NCBI GenBank assembly: GCA_030706745.1
Contig: JAUZNX010000003.1
Span: forward strand, 297,730-361,729
Length of the DNA stretch: 64,000 bases
From: Bacteroidota bacterium
Lineage (GTDB): Bacteria; Bacteroidota; Ignavibacteria; Palsa-1295
Reading direction: 5' to 3'
Shown here: positions 43,740 through 51,690 of the stretch, one piece after another
How positions within the stretch are numbered: the stretch's first letter is position 1
How the letters are laid out: each line of letters opens with the position of its first letter
Program-made: the position numbers and the translations under genes
Notes under the pieces: generated by a model
Database searches by the model: none
Told to the model about the DNA's origin: nothing
The model's input: the letters and a program-made list of their open reading frames with translations, nothing else

Positions 43740-45716
43740 ATGAGAATACCACGGCTCGTCCTATTTACGGTCCTCGCGTTGGTGCTTGCGATCGTGTTTA
43801 TCTCCAATGTCTTCGGACAAACATACAAACGGCACGCGCTGATCGAAGAAAGCACCGGGACCTGGTGCCAGTATTGCCCGTTCGGTGCATATCTCATCGA
43901 TTCCGCCGAGAAGAAGATGAAGGACTATGCCGTCGTCATATCCTATCATGGCCCGCTTGGGACTCAGAATGACCCGATGTGGATCGCCCAGGCCGATACG
44001 ATGAATGACAACTATCCGTCCGCGAGTTCTGGGTATCCATGGGCAGTCATAGGTCGAGATGCGGCAACGAGCAATCGAAATCTTTGGGATGCACAGGCAG
44101 AGTTTGACGCAGGTGAAGCACCGCTTGTTGATTTTCGGGTAGTGAATGCGACATTCAACTCGAGCAACCATAGTGTCGATTTTGATCTCGACATCACACC
44201 TATCGTCTTAGGTCAGACGCCAACTGAGGACACCGCAACATTTGTCGTCATCGCTGCCGTGACAGAAGATGGAATCGTCGCCCCTCAAGAATTGAATGGT
44301 GTTGGCACCATCGATAATTTTGTTCATCACAACGTCGCACGCGCCTTTGGCAGCAAGGTGATGGGCGATGCCATCGTTCTCGGAACGAAGACCTCGGTAT
44401 CCTGGCCGGTCCGGAAGCATTATCATATCTCGACAAGTGATAAGGGCGTTAATGACTTCGTGCAGGATTCGATCAGAATTAAGGCCTTCGTAGCTCGGAG
44501 ATCAAAGACGGCATCCAATGGAGAAGTCTATTTGGATGCGGGTCAGACAACATACATCACGAAGCTTCCGAGCAATGCTACCCGATCGGTTTGGCCCGTG
44601 TTACCACAAGCTGGACAGATGGTGAGCGGCACGACGATGCCGGTCGTCTGGGGCCGCGGAGGCGGCGCCGCGTCGAGCGTCAAGATCGAGTATTCTCTGG
44701 ATAACGGCACGACCTGGAATCTGGTCGTCGCATCAACAAACACCTCTCCCTATCAATGGGCGCTCCCGGATACCGTGTTTGGCCAGAATCTGGTTCTCCG
44801 AGTGACCGATGCACAAGATGCTTCGCTCGATTCAACCACCGGCGTTTTTTCTATCGCGCCCAAGCCATATTTCACGGTCGAATATCCGAAGACGAACGAC
44901 ACCCTTTGGGTTGGCGACACCGTCCATATCAATTGGACGTCATACGGCGCGAGCGAGAACGTCACGCTCGAGTATTCGACCGATGGAAGCACATGGAGCC
45001 TGATCAAAGCTGTAAGTGCTGTCAGCACGTATCAATGGATTGTCCCGGCAGGTGCGGAAGGTGCAAGCGTCATTGTGCGCGTTCGTGATGCAAATGGCGC
45101 GCTCGGCACCACGGGTGCATTCTCAGTATTCGCGGTTGGCGCGATCAACTCGGTGACACTCGATGGAGGCCCCAACTTCTCCCCCAACGAGCAGACGACG
45201 GTGCACTGGACTGCTTCAGGTTTCCTCGGCAAGTCATTACGCATTCAAGTTCTGAATAACAGTCAGACCCCATTTGTATGGCAAGGGCTGGCGGCAGGAG
45301 TCGATCCCACTCTAACGCAGCTTGCTGTTACGATGCCTGGCTGGACAGCGACCCAGACCAAAGTGCGTATTCTCTCCAATGAAATTGGGTCTGTCATCGC
45401 CTACTCCACACCATTCGATATCACAACCTCGAGTGATGTTGCACCAGTTGGCTCGAATGCTAATCACGTTACGATTTCACCCGATCCGCTTTCGAATTCT
45501 GCGACGGTGAGTTTCAATCTTCCGGAAGCAGCGAGTGCAACGCTTATCCTTCACGATCTTCTGGGCCGAGAAGTATTGCGCCTTGCGCCGGGAGGACTTC
45601 CGGCAGGCCAACAGACGCTCACATTGGATGCGTCGAACCTTGCGGCAGGGACATATACCTACACCCTCATCGCGGGACAGACGAGCATCGGAGGCAAGTT
45701 GGTAGTCGTCCACTAA
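43740..45716 (+). CDS. T9SS-secreted Omp28/thioredoxin-like protein with Ig-like repeats
   Basis: A 658-residue exported protein. Residues 1-24 form a signal peptide (RLVLFTVLALVLAIVFISNV). Residues 25-270 begin KRHALIEESTGTWCQYCPFG; the CQYC pair is a CxxC thiol site as in the Omp28-related, thioredoxin-like surface proteins of Bacteroidota. Two Ig-like repeats follow, each with a YSLDNGTTWN or YSTDGSTWS motif and a closing ANGALGTTGAFSV-type strand (about 280-370 and 375-460). The C-terminal 85 residues are a type A sorting domain (ISPDPLSNSATVSFNLPEAA, then LHDLLGREVLRL and DASNLAAGTYTYTLI). ATG 43740 is chosen because the signal starts there. It is likely a surface-anchored or released redox or adhesion protein. 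Confidence 0.85.
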   Translation: MRIPRLVLFTVLALVLAIVFISNVFGQTYKRHALIEESTGTWCQYCPFGAYLIDSAEKKMKDYAVVISYHGPLGTQNDPMWIAQADTMNDNYPSASSGYPWAVIGRDAATSNRNLWDAQAEFDAGEAPLVDFRVVNATFNSSNHSVDFDLDITPIVLGQTPTEDTATFVVIAAVTEDGIVAPQELNGVGTIDNFVHHNVARAFGSKVMGDAIVLGTKTSVSWPVRKHYHISTSDKGVNDFVQDSIRIKAFVARRSKTASNGEVYLDAGQTTYITKLPSNATRSVWPVLPQAGQMVSGTTMPVVWGRGGGAASSVKIEYSLDNGTTWNLVVASTNTSPYQWALPDTVFGQNLVLRVTDAQDASLDSTTGVFSIAPKPYFTVEYPKTNDTLWVGDTVHINWTSYGASENVTLEYSTDGSTWSLIKAVSAVSTYQWIVPAGAEGASVIVRVRDANGALGTTGAFSVFAVGAINSVTLDGGPNFSPNEQTTVHWTASGFLGKSLRIQVLNNSQTPFVWQGLAAGVDPTLTQLAVTMPGWTATQTKVRILSNEIGSVIAYSTPFDITTSSDVAPVGSNANHVTISPDPLSNSATVSFNLPEAASATLILHDLLGREVLRLAPGGLPAGQQTLTLDASNLAAGTYTYTLIAGQTSIGGKLVVVH

Positions 45717-45744
45717 CGGGACGATTGCCGCCTGATTGATTCGG

Positions 45745-45768
45745 GAACGCCGCCCAAGGGCGGCGTTC
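45745..45768. terminator. Bidirectional terminator between convergent T9SS cargo genes
   Basis: GAACGCCGCCC at 45745-45755 pairs perfectly with GGGCGGCGTTC at 45758-45768, and TAATTT follows on the plus strand. It lies between the convergent Omp28-like and PNGase F-like genes and probably ends both transcripts. Confidence 0.85.
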
Positions 45769-45803
45769 TAATTTATGGTCAATGAAGTGTTAACGATACC
45801 CGG

Positions 45804-48800
45804 TCATTCGACCGTGAACATCCGTGTTACGACCCCATCCTTTGTCGTAATACTGATCTCGTATGAACCTGGCGCAAGATTATGCGTATCGACATCTGCC
45901 CGAAGCTGACCGGTGGTATTCGTGAATCGCTGCTCGCGACGCACAACAGCGCCTCTAACATCAGATATCTCAAAGGTCATCATCTGCATGGGGTAGCCAT
46001 CCAGCTCGACATGCAGCATGGCGTGTGCCGGGTTGGGGTACAGCGCCACACGTTGGTATGGCACTTCCCCACTGTTGACTGCGGCAGAAGATTGGGTTAT
46101 GGAGAAATCCATTTGGGTGAACTTACCAAAATCGGCTCCAATGGTCTTGACAACACTATCCCGATTCCGTGATGATCTCTGATGCAACCGGAGCGCGCCA
46201 TTACCAAGCGGAGGGTCTGCCCAGAAGGAAAGCCCTTCCTCATTCGCATCATCCATTCGGAGCGTATAGCATCCGACGGGCAAGATTAGCGAATCATAGT
46301 ATTGTTTGGTAACGACATCAAAGGAGTGCGAAAGCACCGGGTTGCCATTCATATCGGTCACCGTCAAGGTGTAGGAAGTCGGGTCCTTGTTCGTCAGTGT
46401 ATTGACCACAACGACCCCCTTATAGCTAACGGGTTTTGCATAATTGGAGGTGAAGTGGTTGTTCGGCTCGTATTCATCGCCTCCATTTGGAAGTGATATG
46501 TCGACGTGAAATTTGCCGCTATCAGAAGCCCAGAATCCGAGCGAATCAACTGGCAGCGCAATCGAGATGGTGTCGAGGAATGCAAGTTTACCGTACCAAT
46601 CGGAGCTGCGATGTGGGCCGCCATCGACATAATAATCAAAGTGGACGGAATCGAGTGGCTCTGATCCGTTATTCCGAATCACGACGATCGGCAGGTCGCA
46701 CGCTGGATTGATACGCGCATACTCCATGCGGTCCGATGGCCGCCAGATATCCATGATGGCCGCGTCACGCTTAAAGTTCGGAGCCCCGTAACTCACGAGT
46801 TGGGTCGATGGATCGTATCGGGAGTCACCGGAGCCATCTTCCACTCCATAGTCAAGCATTGCGGAATCTCCCGGTTTGACGGTACCGGTTATTTCGAACT
46901 CGCCCAAATCGGTCGCGGCTCCGGGGCACCACCCAGAGCGATTAAGTGGCCACGTTCCCCCTTGCGGGTAAAGCGGATTGCTAGAGCACTCCTTCCAGAC
47001 ATATCGCTCATAGAGATCCTTGTTGACGGAGATATAATGAGTCTGTCCGATAAACTCTCCCTGCTGCCCGTGACCGGTTATGAACGACCGAATCTTATAG
47101 CCTTTTGCCTGCGGTTCTAGATAGACCATCCGTGGTTCGTAGCGGTCGTCAGCTTGGATCGTCTGGTAATTCTCTTCCGTCATGGGCCAGACTTGCTGCA
47201 TATCGAGCACATTCCGAGTCGGCGTGCCTTTGATGAAGAGAAATCTCAGATCGAACTCCTCTTGACCCGATCCTCGCTCCATCGTAAGGCGCTTCCCGCC
47301 TTTGAGAACTGGCAGGTAATCGGTCACGTCGAACTCCCACATCTTTCCATTTTTGCCAAGATCGAGACCAATGCCATAGGGTGTCACGAAGGACATCAAC
47401 TCGAACTTCTGTGTCGAACGAGTGAAGTAGTTGAGTGGCAAAACGTGGACGGTGTCCTGAGCCGGCACGTTCACGGAATCGACCTTCCTACCCAGTTCAT
47501 CGAACGTATAGGTCCTGCCCGATGAATACTTAAAACTTGTATCGAGCGGAACCACCACGTCATTGACGTGAAATTCGTAATGATGTTCGATCCGGAAATC
47601 CGTGACCATGCTCGCATGATTGGGGACTGTGTCATACACGTAGGTATCGGCAATTTGGAGGCCTTGCGTCGAAGGAGCTTGATAGAACGTCATGTCGGCC
47701 CTCGGCACTACTGCAAAGTTGTTTGGAAGCTCCGCCCCGCGCACCCGATCCCAGACCGGAATGCCGACCAAGGTGCTCGTCGTATTCGTCGCCTTATCAT
47801 GCAAAGCCGATCCTTTCGATTCGTTCAGTGGGAAATAGCAGATCAAGCCACTGGTGGATGAAATCGCCGAGTCCTGCTGCATAATCGCACGAACATGGTT
47901 GGAGTCGAGGGCAGTATCGAACATCGCGAATTGGCGCACATCGCCATAATACCCGATGCCAGAACTGATCGCCATGCCAAGGGACATACGACTGATATCA
48001 ATCGGACGGTGCTTGCCGGTGTCGCTCATCCAGAGCGAGCCGTTCAGATAGATCGCCATCTTGCCGGTCGTGGCATTCTTGGTAAATGCCCAGTGATTCC
48101 ATCGTCCTGCTGCATCATGCTTCAGGACCGTCTTCTGAATGCGGTCAAAATTACCGGAAGCATCCCCGCCACAATCCCAATAAATCTGATTGTCTCCCCA
48201 GGGCATATGGATATTGACTTGCCGGTGATTGAGTGAATCGAGGCCCTCCATAAAAACACTGTTCGAACCCGGAAAACGTGTAGTGTCACCCAAGGCCCAA
48301 AATGCAACTGTTACCTGCTTCGAAATTGAATCGAACTCCAGCCGCGCCAGTGGCAGACCTTCCGAGCCACCAAAGCTGAGGGCGAACTCAGAGTCTGTCT
48401 CGCTTGTCAGGGCCGTCGTACCATTCTGGGCGTAGAGCAAGAATCCGGGGGCGTTGCTATTCGTAAAACTCACTTCGACCAAGATATCCGACACGCTATC
48501 CCAAGTGACAGGATTATAGAGCATGAAGTCCGGCGAAATCGATGGAGTCTTGCTAATCGAGGCATTGCCACGCCACACTTCTACGAATCCGGTATCACGA
48601 GACCATGCTTCCTGAAGTACCCCGGATCTTACAAGCCGCATTCGGATTCGACAGTCCTTAAGAATGTCATTATAAAACGGTGCTGCTTGCCGAAATGCCA
48701 ATCTGGAAATGAGTCCGCGTTTGAGTCCGGCGTACTGCAATTCTGCTGCTTTGAAAAGATAGAACGTGCGCCGTGCCCGACCACTTAGTAGACCAGTAGT

Positions 48801-49256
48801 TGATGTGGAATCCTTTCCCATTGCGGCATTCGTGAATGTGGGAAGCGGACTGTAACTCACAGTCTTGTAGTCTCGGCGAATGACGCTCGTTGATGGCTTT
48901 AGCGTATATGGAAAATTGGTGTTTTGCGGCCAATTCGAGATCGTGGCAGACGGCCACTTGTTCTTAAGCGAGTCAGTCCGAGTGGAATCCCAGAGGAACG
49001 TCTCGCAATTGTAATCCCATTGGCCGCATCCTTGCTCGGTATTGTTACCATTCGAAATCAGCGCGTGATGGCAGCGCATACGGTACTCCAGCAGGACCTT
49101 CTCGAACGAGCCGGTGTCCGGAAACTGGAAAAATCCGGCCCGGCCAATGGAATCGTATGTGAGCGTTTGAACAACGACGGTATCCTGGCCCATTGCAAGA
49201 TGCGAGAATGGGATCAAGAATGTCAGAATCAACAAGAATCGGCGAAATGACGGCAT
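45804..49256 (-). CDS. T9SS-secreted PNGase F-like protein with LamG insertion
   Basis: An 1150-residue surface protein. After the signal peptide (RFLLILTFLIPFSHLAMG) comes CHHALISN with GCGQWDYNCETF (about 62-85), like the CxxWD start of the PNGase F N-domain. Residues 315-500 are a LamG/concanavalin-like module (KQVTVAFWALGDTTRFPG, AAGRWNHWAFTKNATTGKMA, LICYFPLNESKGSALHDK). PNGase F-like sequence resumes at about 620 with FVTPYGIGLDLGKNGKMWEF, then DVTDYLPVLKGGKRL, and the C-domain with FITGHGQQGEF, ECSSNPLYPQGGTWPLNRSG and WCPGA (to about 780). The last 80 residues are a type A sorting domain (YPNPAHAMLHVELDG, NLAPGSYEISITT). Amide-linked N-glycan removal is possible, but the catalytic acids were not checked. 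ATG 49256 begins the signal. Confidence 0.82.
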   Translation of the reverse strand: MPSFRRFLLILTFLIPFSHLAMGQDTVVVQTLTYDSIGRAGFFQFPDTGSFEKVLLEYRMRCHHALISNGNNTEQGCGQWDYNCETFLWDSTRTDSLKNKWPSATISNWPQNTNFPYTLKPSTSVIRRDYKTVSYSPLPTFTNAAMGKDSTSTTGLLSGRARRTFYLFKAAELQYAGLKRGLISRLAFRQAAPFYNDILKDCRIRMRLVRSGVLQEAWSRDTGFVEVWRGNASISKTPSISPDFMLYNPVTWDSVSDILVEVSFTNSNAPGFLLYAQNGTTALTSETDSEFALSFGGSEGLPLARLEFDSISKQVTVAFWALGDTTRFPGSNSVFMEGLDSLNHRQVNIHMPWGDNQIYWDCGGDASGNFDRIQKTVLKHDAAGRWNHWAFTKNATTGKMAIYLNGSLWMSDTGKHRPIDISRMSLGMAISSGIGYYGDVRQFAMFDTALDSNHVRAIMQQDSAISSTSGLICYFPLNESKGSALHDKATNTTSTLVGIPVWDRVRGAELPNNFAVVPRADMTFYQAPSTQGLQIADTYVYDTVPNHASMVTDFRIEHHYEFHVNDVVVPLDTSFKYSSGRTYTFDELGRKVDSVNVPAQDTVHVLPLNYFTRSTQKFELMSFVTPYGIGLDLGKNGKMWEFDVTDYLPVLKGGKRLTMERGSGQEEFDLRFLFIKGTPTRNVLDMQQVWPMTEENYQTIQADDRYEPRMVYLEPQAKGYKIRSFITGHGQQGEFIGQTHYISVNKDLYERYVWKECSSNPLYPQGGTWPLNRSGWCPGAATDLGEFEITGTVKPGDSAMLDYGVEDGSGDSRYDPSTQLVSYGAPNFKRDAAIMDIWRPSDRMEYARINPACDLPIVVIRNNGSEPLDSVHFDYYVDGGPHRSSDWYGKLAFLDTISIALPVDSLGFWASDSGKFHVDISLPNGGDEYEPNNHFTSNYAKPVSYKGVVVVNTLTNKDPTSYTLTVTDMNGNPVLSHSFDVVTKQYYDSLILPVGCYTLRMDDANEEGLSFWADPPLGNGALRLHQRSSRNRDSVVKTIGADFGKFTQMDFSITQSSAAVNSGEVPYQRVALYPNPAHAMLHVELDGYPMQMMTFEISDVRGAVVRREQRFTNTTGQLRADVDTHNLAPGSYEISITTKDGVVTRMFTVE

Positions 49257-49389
49257 AGTGCGTGAGAATAGGGATATTTGCAATGTGGGAAAACGCCATA
49301 ATGGAAGGAAAAGATTTAACCGATACGTTCGCTTCGTAGTTTTGTTGGTACGGACACTAAAGGGTGCTACAACCCTCGAATCCATTATC

Positions 49390-50418
49390 ATGCTTCAGCT
49401 TGCATTGCAACGGGGTGCGGCGCGCGCCTGGGACTCCATAAAATACTATTCGGTGGGCCTTTATCGCTACGTCGATGAGGACCACTGCTTCTTGCTGGCC
49501 TCCGGCATCGCATTCAACGTGCTCTATTGCGTTCTCCCGCTATCGCTGGTGGTCTTCTATTTCTTCTCCACGGCCCTTACAAGCGAGCGCGCCGTCACGA
49601 CAGCAGTCAACTACATTATTCAGAGCTTTCCGGTCCCGCTCTATGAAGAAGATGTTCGCATGTGGCTCTCGCGCGAATTGACATCGGTGGGGCATATGAG
49701 TCATATTGCCGGGATCGTTGGTGGCATCACGCTCTTCTGGCTTGCCAGCACATTATTTTCGACTCTCCGGACCTCCCTGAATGCTGTCCTGAATTTCCCG
49801 TCGCATAAGAATGTGATATTCCAGAAGCTTTTGGATTTCGCTTTGATGATCGTCATTTTGGTCTTGCTGCTCTCGTCAACATTCCTTTCCCCAATCGTGA
49901 CCCTGTTGCAGCATGCTGGCACGGAGATCTTGCCCGGCTGGCTCTCCTACATCATGGATACCGCGGTCCCACGAGTGGTATCGCTGGCATTATCAGCGGC
50001 GCTGTACCTTATTTTATTCCGGATGCTTCCCCACGAACGGCTTTCCTGGCCGGTTATTATGGTAAGTGCAAGTACGACTGTCGCGCTCACGGAGGCCATG
50101 CGCCTGCTTTTCGTGTATTACATGACCCATGTCAGCTCGATCGGCGCCCTCTATGGCACATATGCCTTCCTGATCGGCATATCACTCTGGGTTTACTATG
50201 CGGGCGCGGCATTCCTGATCGGCGCAGAAGTAGGGTGGCTCTATCGGGAAAGGCATGAGATAGCAGGGATTCCTTCCACAATGCCGAGCGAGCCGTCTCT
50301 CGATCAGACAAAGCATCCGGGTGAGATGGCACTTAATCCGGAAGCCTTGGCGGAATACGAACAGGCCAAGAGCAATCCGGCGCGACCCGTCGGGGAATCC
50401 AAAGAGCTACAGGATTGA
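49390..50418 (+). CDS. YihY/BrkB-family inner-membrane protein
   Basis: A 342-residue polytopic membrane protein. Residues 1-280 hold about six helices. Family marks include HCFLLASGIAFNVLYCVLPL, the region TLFSTLRTSLNAVLNFPSHK, and LYGTYAFLIGISLWVYYAGA. It ends in a polar, acidic-basic tail of about 60 residues (EPSLDQTKHPGEMALNPEAL and onward). BrkB-like proteins were once named for ribonuclease BN or serum resistance, but their role is unsettled. I start at ATG 49390 because the protein proper begins there; the frame is open further upstream into the divergent cargo gene. It lies just before tRNA-Glu. Confidence 0.85.
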   Translation: MLQLALQRGAARAWDSIKYYSVGLYRYVDEDHCFLLASGIAFNVLYCVLPLSLVVFYFFSTALTSERAVTTAVNYIIQSFPVPLYEEDVRMWLSRELTSVGHMSHIAGIVGGITLFWLASTLFSTLRTSLNAVLNFPSHKNVIFQKLLDFALMIVILVLLLSSTFLSPIVTLLQHAGTEILPGWLSYIMDTAVPRVVSLALSAALYLILFRMLPHERLSWPVIMVSASTTVALTEAMRLLFVYYMTHVSSIGALYGTYAFLIGISLWVYYAGAAFLIGAEVGWLYRERHEIAGIPSTMPSEPSLDQTKHPGEMALNPEALAEYEQAKSNPARPVGESKELQD

Positions 50419-50524
50419 GGGAGTAGGATACCCAGATTCATTTCTTCTCAGCCAGGGAGTAATCCGCCGGAACGTAAAAAGTTGTGCTCTGTTTACGAAC
50501 CGCCGACGTAATTCCGGACGAAGA

Positions 50525-50557
50525 ATTCGTCATTCTTCATTCGTAATTCGTAATTGA
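50525..50557. repeat. Degenerate ATTCGTA heptad repeat beside tRNA-Glu
   Basis: The 5' flank of tRNA-Glu reads CATTCGTAATTCGTAATTGA, imperfect tandem heptamers. It matches the flank of tRNA-Arg at 38.9 kb almost base for base over about 20 bases, including its distance to the tRNA. Confidence 0.55.
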
Positions 50558-50561
50558 ATCA

Positions 50562-50633
50562 GGCCCCTTCGACTAATGGTTAGGTCACCACCCTTTCACG
50601 GTGGCTGCACGGGTTCGAGTCCCGTAGGGGTCA
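50562..50633 (+). tRNA. tRNA-Glu (anticodon TTC)
   Basis: A 72-base tRNA. The acceptor stem is GGCCCCT / AGGGGTC with a G-U pair at position 2, the anticodon stem CCACC/GGTGG with loop CTTTCAC (anticodon TTC, Glu), and the T arm ACGGG-TTCGAGT-CCCGT. CCA is not encoded. The last three bases (TCA) are, on the minus strand, the stop codon TGA of the convergent beta-propeller gene. Confidence 0.95.
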
Positions 50634-51689
50634 CTTCACGAGACCATATTTCAATACCGAAAATGTTCCAGGCAGGATGCCGGGGCGCGGATGGGGATTC
50701 TCGGCAGTCGCCGCAGGCACGGAGCCGAATTCTGCAGTAGCGAGATAGATGTTATGCGTCCGTGGGTCGAGGGCAATGGTCCGCGCACCTCGCTGAGTCT
50801 TCAGTGTTTGCACAACCTCAAACTTCGGCTTCTTCAGCTTATGAACTGGCGCTTCACCATGTATAATAGTAACGGTCCCATCTCCATTCGAACTGAAGGC
50901 ATAAGACGGGTTCCCACCTGGATCGAACGCAACTGCATCGACACCTTTTCCGATTGGGAGCGTGGCATAAATCTCACCAGTTGATCCACTCATTACGATC
51001 ATCTTCTCATTTCCGCAGCCAATGTACAGTTGATTTGCACGCTGATCCATTGCAATACCAGTCGGGTGCTCGCCCGGCGCAAGTGGCCAGACTGTCATGA
51101 TTGTGTCAGCGTGCGTATCAATTTTGACGACCTTCGATTCGTCTTCCAAATTGACGAACACATGTCCTTGACCATCCGCAACAGCAAATTCCGGCCCGCC
51201 GGGAAGCTTAATCGTAGTAACAACCGAACCGGTGAACTCATCCAGGATGGAAATGTCTTCGCTCTTCCCATTCATTACTAAGATGCGGTTTGTAGTCGGA
51301 TCGTAGATAATCGCGTCTGGTTTCTCACCCACGGTTATCCGGCCCAGTGTATCGAGAGTCTTTACATCAAACATAAGGACGCTGTTCGAGCGACCGCACG
51401 AAATAAAGCCTCTCCGTGACCTCTGTCCGATCGCAACGCCGTGGACACCCTCAGTATGACGGATATGTGCAATCACGGAATCATGATCGAGATCATACAC
51501 GTCCACTTGGGTGGCATGTGCGATAAAGAGATGTCGGCTAGGGTTATCGATCATCAGATAATCCCATCCGCCCTCGCCGCCGATTATGGTCTTCTTCAGG
51601 AATTCGTACCGAGGCTGGGCCATCAGGCAAGAGGAGAAGAGTGTCAGGCACAGAATGGATGCCGAAATAAAGCGATGAACGAATTTCAT
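50631..51689 (-). CDS. YncE/YVTN-type beta-propeller protein
   Basis: A 352-residue exported protein with signal peptide FISASILCLTLFSSCLMAQ. The mature protein repeats a YVTN-like blade of about 45 residues: VYDLDHDSVIAHIRHTEGVH, then FDVKTLDTLGRITVGEKPDA, ILDEFTGSVVTTIKLPGGPE, IDTHADTIMTVWPLAPGEHP and MSGSTGEIYATLPIGKG. This is a seven-bladed propeller like YncE and surface-layer YVTN proteins. No enzyme motif is seen. ATG 51689 lies one base after the stop of the RND pump gene, so it is the fourth gene of the efflux operon, an unusual position. Its stop codon overlaps tRNA-Glu. Confidence 0.85.
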   Translation of the reverse strand: MKFVHRFISASILCLTLFSSCLMAQPRYEFLKKTIIGGEGGWDYLMIDNPSRHLFIAHATQVDVYDLDHDSVIAHIRHTEGVHGVAIGQRSRRGFISCGRSNSVLMFDVKTLDTLGRITVGEKPDAIIYDPTTNRILVMNGKSEDISILDEFTGSVVTTIKLPGGPEFAVADGQGHVFVNLEDESKVVKIDTHADTIMTVWPLAPGEHPTGIAMDQRANQLYIGCGNEKMIVMSGSTGEIYATLPIGKGVDAVAFDPGGNPSYAFSSNGDGTVTIIHGEAPVHKLKKPKFEVVQTLKTQRGARTIALDPRTHNIYLATAEFGSVPAATAENPHPRPGILPGTFSVLKYGLVK

Positions 51690-51690
51690 G

